Shown here one piece after another: positions 12,363 through 22,650 of a stretch of DNA of 64,000 nucleotides. Below the pieces are notes generated by a model. That model was given only the letters and a program-made list of their open reading frames with translations, was not told the DNA's origin and made no database searches. The first letter of the stretch is position 1; each line of letters starts with the position of its first letter. This DNA comes from Poecilobothrus nobilitatus (taxonomy: Eukaryota > Arthropoda > Insecta > Diptera > Dolichopodidae): positions 184,654,035-184,718,034 of the forward strand of contig OX352772.1 of NCBI GenBank assembly GCA_947095535.1. Reading direction: 5' to 3'. Made by a program: the position numbers and the translations under genes.

Positions 12363-13401
12363 ATGTGCAAATTAATTAAAGAGAATCATGATTCATTATA
12401 TGGTGGACACTGTGGCATAAGTAAATGCATCAGTAAATTAAAACAAAAATACATTTGGAAAAATATTAACAAAATGGTTCAAAATTATATAAAGAATTGC
12501 GAAATATGTAATAAAATAAAAATAACTAAATATACAAAAGAAAATTATGAGATTACAGATACACCCACAACATCCTTTGAAACCATTGCAATGGATACAC
12601 TTGGTCCAATAAGACCATTAAACAATTGTAGATATATTCTTACTTTACAATGCGAGCTAACTAAATATGTTGAAGCTTATCCAATAGAAACTAAAGACGC
12701 TATAACCATCGCAAAAGCAATTGTAGAAAAATTTATATTAAAATATGGATGTTTTAAAAAATTTAAAACTGATAAAGGTACAGAATTTACGAATGAACTT
12801 TTAATGAACATTTAAAAATTTTTAAAAATTGAAAAAGTAACATCGACACCTTATCATCATGAAACATTAGGTTCTATTGAACGAAATCACAGAGAATTAA
12901 ATGACTATTTAATAAGTGTAAATGGACAAGACATGTGAGACGAATACTTACCTTACTATATGTACTTTTACAACTCAACACCACAGAGTACAACAGGATA
13001 CTCTTTTGAATTGAAATAATTAAATATTGAACACTTGCATGTGACATATTTAAAAATAAAAATAGTATATATAACTTAGATGACTGCCTTAATGAATTAA
13101 AAATAAAATTAAAAATGAAAAAGCAAACAATTGTCTAATTAAAGGAAAAGAAAACAAGAAACTAAAACAAAATAATGTAAACAAATCAAATTTCAAAGTA
13201 GATGATTATGTAATGATAAAAGAAGGAATTAAGAACAAAATAGATAATCCATTTAAAGGACCATTTAAAATTGTATCACAAAATGGTCCAAATAGTACAG
13301 TAATAATTAACAATAAAGAAGTAGAATTACATAATAACAATCTAATTAAATCTAGAAAAATTATAAATATCATAAACAATTTTATAAATAAGAAACAATA
13401 A
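12363..13401 (+). pseudogene. gypsy integrase (pol, INT part)
   Basis: An LTR-retrotransposon integrase. The HHCC zinc domain is seen as GGHCGI...KNCEICNK (about 12400-12515). The DDE core has AMDTLGP (12590), KTDKGTEF (12765) and GSIERNH (12870). A stop at 12813 and a TGA at 12937-12939 replace residues, the second at a position that reads Trp in family members. A later open piece, 13213-13401, holds the C-terminal GPFKIV motif. Two or more frameshifts lie between. Confidence 0.8.
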
Positions 13402-14300
13402 ATTAGAATTAAAGATTTCGATATTGGTTTATCAACAAATTAATAGTGAATATTTTTGAATTATTCTAAGACTATTTATAATAAAAATTTTTGTTAAAAG
13501 TACAGTTTTTTCTTATAAATTTAGATTAGTATTTCTTAAGAATTTAGATTATTATTACATTGATTTATCTAGATTACCATTACATTTCCTAGAACTGATA
13601 ATCTAGATTTTTCTATTAAAATTGAAAATTACATTACTTCCTTGGTGGTCTAAAAAAATGTTATTCTGACAAATAAGCGGAATTTTCATCAAGCAGAAGT
13701 TTACTTTAAATTTGTAATACAAATTTCGCTCATCAGACAAAACAACGTACAAAATTATGAATAACAAATTCTTATTAAAAAATAAAAACCTACTTTCTTT
13801 TTAGAACACTTAAACATTATCATATGAGAACCTTTAAAAATAATAATTTTTTTGTTATTGTTTTTCTTTAAAGTGTCAAATTACAATTTTTTGTTTGAAC
13901 ACATTTTTATTTACAATTGAGGTTCTTTATATTTTGTAGTAATTTCTTATAGTAATTTCATTCAAGTACCTAAATGCTAATTAAGCAAAATACTATGACA
14001 TAATAATTCAAGTTCAAAAAATAAAGAAAATTATTTATTTCTTATTTAAAATGTAGAATTTTGTTAGATAATTTTTATTTATGGAATTTTTATAATATTT
14101 TAGTATTGAATATTATTAACGTGGTTAACTTGTATAAGTATAGATTGATAATTATTGTAACATAAAAATGAATTAAATGTAAATATGTAAGGATACTATA
14201 AGAAAAAGAATAGAAAAAGGGTATCTTGACTTGTTCACAAATTAATTTTCATAACTGTAAATTCAACATTACCAAAATAGCTTTAAAAATTAAATAATAT
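13402..14300. other. AT-rich noncoding stretch after gypsy integrase
   Basis: No coding signal. It may contain the decayed 3' LTR of the gypsy remnant, but I find no matching 5' LTR in the window to prove it. Confidence 0.3.
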
Positions 14301-14306
14301 AAAATT

Positions 14307-14347
14307 GCTGACCTAACATTTTGTGTGGTCACACTTTCTTTCACACA
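14307..14347. promoter_or_regulatory. Motif-1-like GTGTGGTCACAC block
   Basis: GTGTGGTCACAC at 14333-14344, within a block that matches 1977-2008 (both have GCTGACC before and CATTTTGTGTGGTCACACTTT-like sequence around it). It resembles insect core-promoter Motif 1 but lacks the final purine. Confidence 0.35.
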
Positions 14348-14734
14348 CACTTTCAATTGCAAACATCTGTTTATTTTGTATCATACAATATCAAGTACAT
14401 TTACTTTGATACAATATATTTAATAAAGAAGAAAATCAAATTACATTTTTCGTTTAGATTTTAAAACGTTATGATTTTTATGTAAATGATTCAATTTTGT
14501 ATTCAATTATATTTTGATAATATTTTGGTTATTTGGTTACAACATTGGAAATTATATTGTAGAACGGTACTAGGTTTGATGTTGTAAACATACATTGTAT
14601 TCCATTTTTGTCCCAAAGAAAATTCTATGTAACAATAATATATAATTAAAAATATGTAATAATTATAATATAATAATAATATAATTTATTGACTTTGATA
14701 AAATTTGTATAGACTTGGTAGAATCCAAATAGTA

Positions 14735-14768
14735 TAAAAGGATTGATTTTTGAAAATAAAAATCAGTT
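14735..14768 (+). promoter_or_regulatory. Orphan TATA/Inr core promoter
   Basis: TATAAAAG starts at about 14735 and TCAGTT follows about 30 nt later, the ideal TATA-to-initiator distance in arthropods. No open gene starts just downstream; the next coding remnant is the capsid fragment near 15138. Confidence 0.45.
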
Positions 14769-15137
14769 ATATTCATATCACAAAACAATATAGTCTATTC
14801 ATTTAATATACTATTTAATCTGTACGAACCAGCAATTAACTTTGCCAGAACGTGCGATTATATATAATTTTAATATATATATGAATATTTCATTGGCATA
14901 GCGTGCCTTTATAATACGGAAAATTAGGCATTTAGTTTTGCCACGTTATAGGCAATTTCTTTTTGCCGTATAAATAAGAAAAGAAACTCTTTGCATCAAA
15001 TATTTGGTGAGCATCTAAGTATGCTCATATCTATTTGATCAGAAAGTATTAGAGAATATAAAAACTTATAAATATATGTTAGGGCAGACTATTATTAAAC
15101 AAGACCAATCATATTACACAATGCTAAATATAATTAT

Positions 15138-15475
15138 AAACGCGTTAAAGTAAACATTTTTACAACTTCAATGAACAGCTCATTAATTTTACTTGCAAAT
15201 GTTTTCATTTGGCAGATACCAAATACAATCATTTTTTGCATGACAGAAAATGTGGCTTACTCTGCAAAGAGCTCGAAAAACTTATATAATTTTGAGCATT
15301 TTGATATTTCACAATTTATGCTTTATGTAAATGGAGTGCAGTTCCTAACACTACAATTGAAACAAGTTTCTCAGAGGAGAATAATTGTCATACTCGTGCG
15401 CATCACAAATTTTTTTCAGGTACAGGAATATATCATAATGATAAAGGTCATCAGTTACGAAAACTGCGTTAAGTA
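15138..15475 (+). pseudogene. Polinton major capsid protein, internal fragment
   Basis: A fragment of a double jelly-roll major capsid gene, away from any other Polinton gene. The translation NVFIWQIPNTIIFCM...NLYNFEHFDISQFMLYVNGV aligns with 29310-29470 of the capsid gene in Polinton 1 (NIFIGQIPKALVFCM...QFQLYVNGV). After a frameshift near 15345, FFSGTGIYHNDKGHQL (to about 15470) aligns with LFSGTGIHHSDRGHQ. About 110 codons remain. The sequence is clearly diverged, so it comes from another Polinton copy or family. Confidence 0.75.
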
Positions 15476-15949
15476 TTGAATTTTTTATACTAGCATTTAA
15501 TGTAGCTTCAAATTTTTTTTTTTTTCGCGAGGGTAGGTGGGAATAATCGAAAGACACTATAGAAGAGTGAAGACGAGCACGAGTCCTATATGAGTATGCA
15601 GGACTTTAACCCGCTAAACACAACCTCCCTTTTTTGACAAAACAATAGGCTATACAACCTTTAGTACTAATATACTGCTGGTCAGAGGCAGTTGAGTTAG
15701 AGAACGAAAATAAATTTAAAATTACCAGGTATATTGTGAACAAAGTTTTTAATATTCACCTTGAATCTTTACACGTTGTAAATGTAATCATCACCAATTC
15801 TGGGGAATACATGAGATGGAAGATTGTTGCACATTCGCGATGTTCGTACTGCAAACGCATCAAACTTTTAATCTCATTATAACAAGTACCCAACCCTATA
15901 AGGTATCTATAAGACAGAGTAAGTGTTCCTGTTAGGCAACGGAAACCGA

Positions 15950-16575
15950 CTAGAGAGAGCGTAGACTGACATGGAGATCGTTTATTAGACGAATTGCTCT
16001 ATTGTGTACTTTATCAAGAAATCCCAGTGCCGTTTTGGAGGCTCCGGCCCAAATATGTGCATTGTTCTCCATCTTTGGTCTTATATATGTTTTATAGATA
16101 TTAGGGAGATCAGAAGATGAAAAAAAGGCTTCACAACGATACAGGAAAACCATAGTTAAAGTTGGGATCGAAGTGTTTCTTCCGAGAGACTAAACAGCAC
16201 TGAGTTTTCTTAGAGTTGAAATCGACTCTATTGATTTAGGTCCAATTTGAGATTTTGTCCAACTCTGTCAAAAGTTTTAGAAATATCCAAAGCGACAACA
16301 TCAGACTCCCCTGAATGATGGAGGCAGAGGCATGTCATGAGATCACGTGTTGAACGATGGGTTCGGAACCTATATAGACGATCATGAATTAATCCTTTGC
16401 TATCTAGATATTTCAGAAGCTTTCTCTTTATTAAATTTACCATTATTTTGGAAAAGACCGAAGTGATGGATATAGGGCGGTTATTCGAGGGATCGCTTTT
16501 TTCCCCTTTTTTGGGGATGGGATGTACATGCGCTGTCTTCCACTGGGTATATACCCGAAGAGAAGGATTTATTTT
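15950..16575 (-). pseudogene. LINE ORF2, RT and C-terminal part (3' segment)
   Basis: Going down the minus strand, 16575-16445 gives the end of the finger region (EYRPISITSV in parts). The stretch 16443-16228 gives LLKYLDSKGLIHDR...VVALDISKTFDRV (motif A), and 16153-15950 gives the late block FLYRCEAFF...YIRPKMENNAHIWAGASKTAL. All align with the plus copy at 20218-21100. The region with motifs B and C is deleted between 16228 and 16153. Confidence 0.7.
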
Positions 16576-16576
16576 T

Positions 16577-17193
16577 TTTTTTACCTAAGGGAGGTGGGAA
16601 TCTTCCAGACCCACCAAGAATTTCCCCCTTGGTTGTGTCAGATTCTTACTGACTAAACCCACCTCCCCCTTTAGCCAATATACTGGGATGAAACCCTTAC
16701 CTTCGAAAGCAATATATTGGCTAGGGAGTAGGGATAGGAAAGGATACGAAAATGAATACGGAACATTGAATTGGGAGTGGGACTGTAAGGAAACAATGAA
16801 TCCGCCTATTATTATTATTTTGCTAACAATGACTAAAGCCGTCACAACAGTTACAACATGTAGTAGTATTATATATATTACTACATGAGGTAATTATTGA
16901 AGGCAACCCCCACTGGCTGTTATTATTGGTACTAATATTCTTATTAATATTGTTATTATTTTACTACAGAGTCAGCGTCATCAGTGGATTACAACGTGCA
17001 GCAGTATATAACACCTTACTTGCATGATATAAAGAAAGATAGCCCCACTGTAGTAGCTATTATTATTATTACTATTATTATTATTATTATATAATTATTT
17101 TTATATTATTATTGTACTATTTATTAACTATTTAATTATTGTACTATTATTATTATTATTAATTATTATTATTATTATTACTATTATTGTTAC

Positions 17194-17227
<34 letters not shown>

Positions 17228-17337
17228 TTTACCACGGAGTCAGCGCCATCAGTGGATTACAACGTGCAGCAGTATATAACACCTTACTTGCATGATATAA
17301 CCAAAGATGGCTCTACTGTAGCAGCTATTATTATTAC

Positions 17338-17368
<31 letters not shown>

Positions 17369-17391
17369 ATTATTGTTATTATTATTATTAC

Positions 17392-17430
<39 letters not shown>

Positions 17431-17640
17431 TATTATTGTTATTATTACTAATATTAATTATACGATATTCATTATTACGGTATAAAAGTACTACATATTT
17501 TTTATTTATGACTTGACCGGGGTTTGAACCCAAGACCTTTTGATTGAAAGGTTTGCGACTTAACCACTGCGCCATGAGTCAGATAATTAGATAATTAGAA
17601 GAGATTGCGCAATATTTCGTAATAGTAGAAAAAGTATTTT
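16577..17640. repeat. Insertion with ATT microsatellites and duplicated core
   Basis: Two copies of a core of about 110 bp lie at about 16964-17075 and 17230-17345 (both contain 'catcagtggattacaacgtg' and 'acaccttacttgcatgata'). Long (ATT)n runs lie between and after them (about 17055-17228 and 17329-17455). Short GGAGGTGGG / CCCACCTCC arms near 16590 and 16665 are inverted. The whole block splits the minus LINE. Confidence 0.6.
17450..17577 (-). mobile_element. tRNA-derived SINE head
   Basis: On the minus strand, ATGGCGCAGTGGTTAAG (A box TGGCGCAGTGG, complement of about 17561-17571) is followed about 40 nt later by GGGTTCAAACCC (B box, complement of 17520-17531). An anticodon-like stem, ACCTT/AAGGT, lies between. 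It then runs into ATT repeats. The missing CCA-ready acceptor stem and the repeat tail argue for a SINE rather than a tRNA gene. Confidence 0.65.
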
Positions 17641-17877
17641 TTAGAACTGTGACAGTAATACCATCTCGAGCGGATGACTTTTTATATCCAAATTCTTCAG
17701 AGCTTTAAGAGCTGCAAGAGTTCTCAAGGAAATTCTACTTAAGGAGCGGTTAACTTCTGAAAGACTGCATGGTCTTTGTGTTGATTGGGGAAACGTTGAA
17801 TTGGAGTAAAATTTTTGGCAAATAAATCGGCTTTTTCTTTGGTATCGGATAACTATCGTCATTGTAATATCAACCAA
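17641..17877 (-). pseudogene. LINE ORF2, pre-RT segment (5' segment)
   Basis: Minus-strand open stretch with FICQKFYSNSTFPQSTQRP...SLRTLAALKALKNLDIK. It aligns with LFGKQFSFNSTLLQSTLKP...FRTRAVMKILKNLDAK at 19825-19970 of the plus copy. It is the continuation of the ORF2 remnant at 15950-16575 across the insertion. Confidence 0.7.
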
Positions 17878-18245
17878 AGACGGGAACGAGGAACCCCCAC
17901 TTCTACCGTTAAGGTTCTTAGCAAAGGTTCAAAAGGATTGCTATGTTAAAGGGATGCATCAGGAAATTCCAAGTTTTCAGATTATATAAATAAAAAATGT
18001 ATAATTAGATCTTTAAATCTAGTTAAATGGTCTAAAAATCATATCACGATCTCAAGTAGTAAAAGAAATACGTAAAGATCTGTGAAGAAAAAAATGTTGT
18101 AAGGTTGAAAGTAGAGATTTATTTTCCAGTTCAAAAATTTAATGTATGATGTAGTCTTTGCGGCTACTTTATGTAATACCTATATTTTTCCAAAAAAAAA
18201 ATAATAATAAATAAATCAATTTTGTAACTATATACTATATAGGTA

Positions 18246-18385
18246 CATATGAACCTGAATCTGAAAAATAAAGCAACTAATTAAAATAAATTTATACCTT
18301 TTTTTAATTTTTATGTTTATTTATAAATACCTAATAGAAACTTATAACTACAGTTTACATTTGAGGAACCTTTGAGGTACAAATA
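18246..18385. repeat. Flanking direct repeat, left copy
   Basis: Matches 21255-21395 on the other side of the LINE: both contain 'gaaaaataaag', 'aactaa', a T-rich stretch with 'tttatgttt', 'acttataacta' and 'tttacat'. It is far too long for a target-site duplication. Confidence 0.55.
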
Positions 18386-18762
18386 TTATTTAATTTAGTT
18401 TAATTTAATTAACAAATAAATTGTGTTGTCAAGCTAGCGGTATTCATATCGTACACATATAATTTTTATAATTTTTATCGTTTCTTTATCAATTTAAATT
18501 TTAATTTGATATTTCACTTTTTTATCTAATTATAAATTTTAATTTGCTGATTTTTACTCAATTTTTATTGATTCCTAAAATTTTACAAAATTACCAATTT
18601 TAATGTATATTTCTGCAATATACGCGGTTTACAGACGAATTTCGATGCCGTCACTTGCCATTTAAATTCTAGCAAACCAGCAATTCTTCCCTATGTGAAA
18701 CTCAAGTTAACGGCCAGAATGATAATTTTAATATTACTGGCTACACACTCGTTTCACATTTC

Positions 18763-20778
18763 ATGTCTAAAAGAGGTATCGCCATCTATATTATAAATGA
18801 CACAGCTTTCAACACTCTTAATAAATTCAAATGTTCTAGCCCAACTTTCCACTATGTTTGGGTAAAAATCCTCGTTAGAAAGCAAGTCATACATTTCTGT
18901 TTCTTATATAGATCACCCAACTCAAGTGAAGAGGAAACTGTTGTGGAAATTGAAAATCTCTCAAACCAGATCAATGAAATTTTGGATTCATATCCAGGAA
19001 CTGAAATTGTTCTGGCGGGTGATTTCAATATTCATAATAGAGACTGGCTTCACTTTTCTAGTAACACTTCTCTGAGTCAAAACTCAATTGGGAAACAAGT
19101 TGAACTATTCTCATCTCTTTTCCACCTTTCTCAACTTGTCCAAAATCCCACTAGGATCCCAGATCGTGCTGATCAAGAAAGCTACCTCTTGGATCTGTTC
19201 CTGACCACACACCCTGAAAAATATGTGGTTTCAGTTGGTTGCCCCCTGGGTGGCTCCGACCATTGTTTGGTTAAAACAAGTTTCCGGGTAGGCACAATTA
19301 CCAATCAAAGGACTCCTTCCACAAAATTATTATGGCGATACAGCCATGCGAACTGGGAGGGTCTTAACAGTTTTTTCAGATCCTTTGATTGGTCATTGTG
19401 CTTCCGCGATAGGAATGTCGACTTTGCTGCAAATGCGATTTGTGAAACAATTTTACTTGGAATGAGGTTATTTATTCCTCACTCCATGAGAACTATTAAA
19501 CGGAAATCCAAATCTTGGTTCAATCGCATTTGCGGTGAAGCCATTCTTAAAAAGGAGGAGGCTTTTAAACTGTATCAAAGCAATAGGTCGGAGGCTCTCA
19601 GGGCAAACTATATAGTGGTTCGAAACAGGTGCAAGAGAGTTATCAACAGGCAAAAATTCTTATTCAACCTAAAGTTGAAACGCAAACTTATCCACATGCC
19701 TAAGAATAGCAATTCCTTTTGGTCATTTGCAAAAAGTTTAAAAGAGGACGCTAGCGGGTCTTCTTTTACTCCGCTTGCTGATATTAGTAACATGATTGTG
19801 TCAGATTCCAAAGAGAAAGCGAACTTGTTTGGCAAGCAGTTCTCTTTCAACTCGACACTGCTTCAGTCAACTTTGAAGCCACCAACTGTTCCTGGAGTTG
19901 ACTACTCCTTCGGTAAAATATACTTTAGGACAAGAGCAGTGATGAAAATCTTGAAAAATCTTGATGCAAAAAAATCAGCCGGTCCAGATGGTATCACTAC
20001 CATGGTTCTTAAAAATACCTATTCAAGTATTTCAAAACCTCTACGCAACCTTTTCTATCTTTCCTTTACTTCGGGTATTCACCCTACCCAATGGAAGGTG
20101 GCGCATGTTTTCCCAATTCCAAAAAAAGGCAATAAAAGCGATCCCTCTAACTACCGTCCTATTGCTATAACCTCGGTTCTTTCCAAAGTAATGGAAAAAA
20201 TAATAAACCAGAAGCTTTTGAAATATCTGGATCGTAGAGGTTTGCTTCATGATCGACAATACGGGTTCAGAGCCCGTCGTTCAACCGGTGATCTCATGAC
20301 TTACCTTTGCGAAAAGTTGAATATCAGCCTTCACCATTCTGGTGAATCTGATATAGTGGCTCTGGATATTTCTAAAGCGTTCGACCGAGTCTGGCATGAT
20401 GCTTTATTAGCAAAATGTAAAGCGTTAGGACTAGGTAGGGTCTTTCTAAAATGGATTGGGGATTTCCTTTCGAATCGAATGATTCGGGTACTTGTCGATG
20501 GTTATTCATCTGACAATTTTATAATTAATGCTGGTGTCCCTCAGGGATCGGTTTTGTCCTCCACTCTCTTCTTAATATTTATCAATGACCTACTTTCAGT
20601 TGACAGCACCCTTGTAGCTTCCTATGAATTTCATAGCTGCTGTGATATTAATCACCAAACTAATAGAACAGCAAGAAACTTCACTATCAGTGAGCTAACT
20701 AATGATTTAGCGAAAATCCAAAAATGGGGTGAAGCAACAGAATTGATTTCAACACCAAAAAAACGCAATGCTGTTTAA
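18763..20778 (+). pseudogene. LINE ORF2, 671-codon endonuclease-RT frame lacking the catalytic box
   Basis: The longest open frame in the window. The endonuclease starts upstream at about 18610 in another frame (CNIRGLQTNFDAV). Inside the frame are VLAGDFNIHNRDW (residues about 83-95) and GGSDHCLVKTSF, the two catalytic regions. RT motifs follow: SAGPDGI, PSNYRPIAITSVLSKVMEK, YGFRARRST, VALDISKAFDRVW (motif A) and GVPQGSVL (motif B). After INDLLS the frame goes straight to VDSTLVASYEF, so the F/Y-A-D-D box is lost by a small in-frame deletion near 20600. The polymerase would be dead although the frame is open. Confidence 0.8.
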
Positions 20779-20882
20779 TCTCGCGTAAAGTAGCTACTAC
20801 TACACCCAACCTGACTTTTCAGGGTGAGGCTTTGTAGCACTCAACAGATTTAAACATTCTGGGCATCGAGTTAAATCAGAAA

Positions 20883-21226
20883 TTGACCTGGTCAAATCAT
20901 ATTTTTGGTATAGCTAAAGATGCTGCTAAATGTCTAGGTTTCTTGTACCGCTGTAAAGCTTACTTCTCTCCTTCCGATCTTCTCTACATCTATAAAATGT
21001 ACATTAGGCCCAAAATGGGGTATAACGCACATATTTGGGCTGGAGTGCCCCAAACAGCGCTGCGTTTTCTCGACAAAGTGCAAAACAGAGCTATTCGCCT
21101 TATTGGGGACCCCAGTGTTACCTCAACGCTCACTCACAACGTTTTGGTTGGTTAAAGTCCAACACTACTCAGAGGAACCTCGTGCAGTTCCTTTGGGTGA
21201 CTTTTGATGTTTTCCACCGTCCCTCG
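20883..21226 (+). pseudogene. LINE ORF2, C-terminal region after a frameshift
   Basis: Continues ORF2 in another frame: LTWSNHIFGIAKDAAKCLGFLYRCKAYF...YIRPKMGYNAHIWAGVPQTAL...QNRAIRLIGD. This is the thumb/post-RT region typical of these LINEs. A second frameshift near 21150 leads into the short C-terminus before the CCCTCG 3' end. Confidence 0.7.
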
Positions 21227-21254
21227 TAAAAAAAAAAAAAGTCTCAAAGACAAT

Positions 21255-21553
21255 GTAAACCTGAATCCGAAAAATAAAGAAACTAAATAAAAGAAATTTA
21301 CCACTTTGTCTTTGTTTTTAAAACTTTATGTTTTTTTATGAATAATAAAAACTTATAACTACTAAGCAATTTACATCATTTATTGGTAATTTGCATATAT
21401 TTTCACAAAAGACTCAGATATATCTATAATACTTAAATTTAAATTTTTATCTTTAAAACAAAATGTTCTTTCACTTATTTCTTTAATAAAATTATAATTC
21501 TCAAAAATATCAATATATTTTTGAGGTACAAATGTAATTAAATTGCGGGTCTC
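21255..21553. repeat. Flanking direct repeat, right copy, with minus-strand ORF remnant
   Basis: The first part (21255-21395) repeats 18246-18385. A minus-strand frame (21646-21380) reads FVPQKYIDIFENYNF...IIDISESFVKIYANYQ. It looks protein-like but I do not recognise it. A stub of the same reading ('ttgaggtacaaat') is left at about 18373. It could be the tail of an unknown mobile-element gene. Confidence 0.4.
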
Positions 21554-21992
21554 AGTAGTATGGGTATGCCGGTTCTGGTGCAGGAGGAGCTTTATTAAAG
21601 CGTTTAGTCTTCCTAAAAGTATGCAAAAAAACTTATTTGCATACACTCAACCAAAAAGTATGCAAAATTAGTAAAAAGGATTGTGTCTTTGATATTTTAA
21701 ATTTAAAAAGCTATATGTGCTGAATATTTTTAATTAGGATAAAAATATGAAAAGTTTTTAAAGTTTGGTTTAAAAATTTCAAAGTTTGATTTAAATACAA
21801 AATTATTATTAAAGTTTAAACATATTTACCAAAAATCAAATTTACATTCTATTATAACAATTTGAGTTCTCCTAACCTTATGCAAAAAAATTGGTAGGAT
21901 GAAGATATGAAAAATTTTCAAAGTTTGATTTAAAAGTTTTTAAAGTTTATTATTATTAAAGTTTATTAATTATTCTAAATTTATCTTTGTAG
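21554..21992 (+). repeat. Polinton 1 left terminal inverted repeat
   Basis: The reverse complement of 37345-37749 with scattered substitutions and small gaps. It starts 5'-AG. Short ORFs across it are not conserved in one frame between the two ends. Confidence 0.8.
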
Positions 21993-22650
21993 TTACTACA
22001 TCAGTTATGTTTTAATTTGCAATGTAGTGCTGAATATTTTAAATTAGGATAAAAATATGAAAAGTTTTTAAAGTTTGCTTTAAATACAAAATTATTATTA
22101 AAGTTTGTTTAAACATATTTACCAAAAGTAAAATTTACATTCTATTATAACAATTTGAGTTCTCCTAACCTTATGCAAAGAATTAGTAGGGTGAAGATAT
22201 GAAAAGTTTTTAAAGTTTGGTTTAAATACAAAATTATTATTATTAAAGTTTCACCATATTTACCAAAAGTCAAATTTACATTCTATTATAACAATTTGAG
22301 TCCTTCTAACCTTATACAAAAAAGTTTATTTGTCTACACTCGTTGGAAAGTATGCCAAAAAACGTTATGAGTAAATAGGGTTGATTGTTGCTGATTTTTT
22401 AAATTTATAAAATAATTTAAAATTTAATTAAAAGTTATTGAATATTTTAAATTAAACTTAGTGGTTAGTATATCAATTATGTTTTAATTTAAAATTTAAA
22501 AAGCTTAAGCTATAGTGCTGAACATTGATGAAAATATGAAAAGTTTTTAAAGTTTGCTTTAAATACAAAATTAAAAAAATTTTAAAACTTGATGTGAATA
22601 CATTTAAGTTTTAAGTTGAACAGTTGTAATTAAATAAAATATTATAACAA
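21720..22650 (+). repeat. Tandem array inside the left terminal repeat
   Basis: At least three to four diverged units repeat the same order of blocks: 'aaaaatatgaaaagttttt', 'taaatacaaaattattatt', 'catatttaccaaaa' and 'caatttgag..ctcctaacctta'. Units are roughly 170-310 bp. The right end of the element has only one such unit. Confidence 0.65.

Larger units (their letters stand above)
10805..13401 (+). mobile_element. gypsy LTR element, pol remnant (mdg1/412-like)
   Basis: Reverse transcriptase, the end of RNase H and integrase in gypsy order on the plus strand, cut off at 10805 just before RT. No LTR was identified on either side with confidence. It belongs to the same broad family as the element at 57.9-61.1 kb. 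Confidence 0.75.
15515..17880 (-). mobile_element. LINE of the 18.6-kb family, minus copy with insertion
   Basis: A minus-strand copy of the LINE found at 18.6-21.2 kb. Its 3' end near 15515-15535 shows a poly-T (poly-A on its own strand) after a CCCTCG-like block, as in the plus copy at about 21222. It is interrupted between about 16577 and 17640 by SINE and ATT-repeat sequence. Confidence 0.7.
18610..21240 (+). mobile_element. LINE (Jockey/CR1 group), near-complete ORF2 with poly-A
   Basis: Endonuclease, RT and C-terminal region in order, ending in CCCTCGT and a poly-A run at about 21227-21239. ORF1 is missing, so the copy is 5' truncated or rearranged. The clade within the Jockey superfamily is not certain. 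Confidence 0.75.

Noticed and set aside
16585..17575. Several ORFs across ATT repeats encoding poly-Ile or poly-Asn
   Set aside because: They are read from microsatellite and SINE sequence on both strands, with no codon bias or homolog.
17513..17577. Functional tRNA gene on the minus strand
   Set aside because: A and B boxes are good, but the acceptor stem does not pair well and the sequence runs into ATT repeats. A SINE head fits better.
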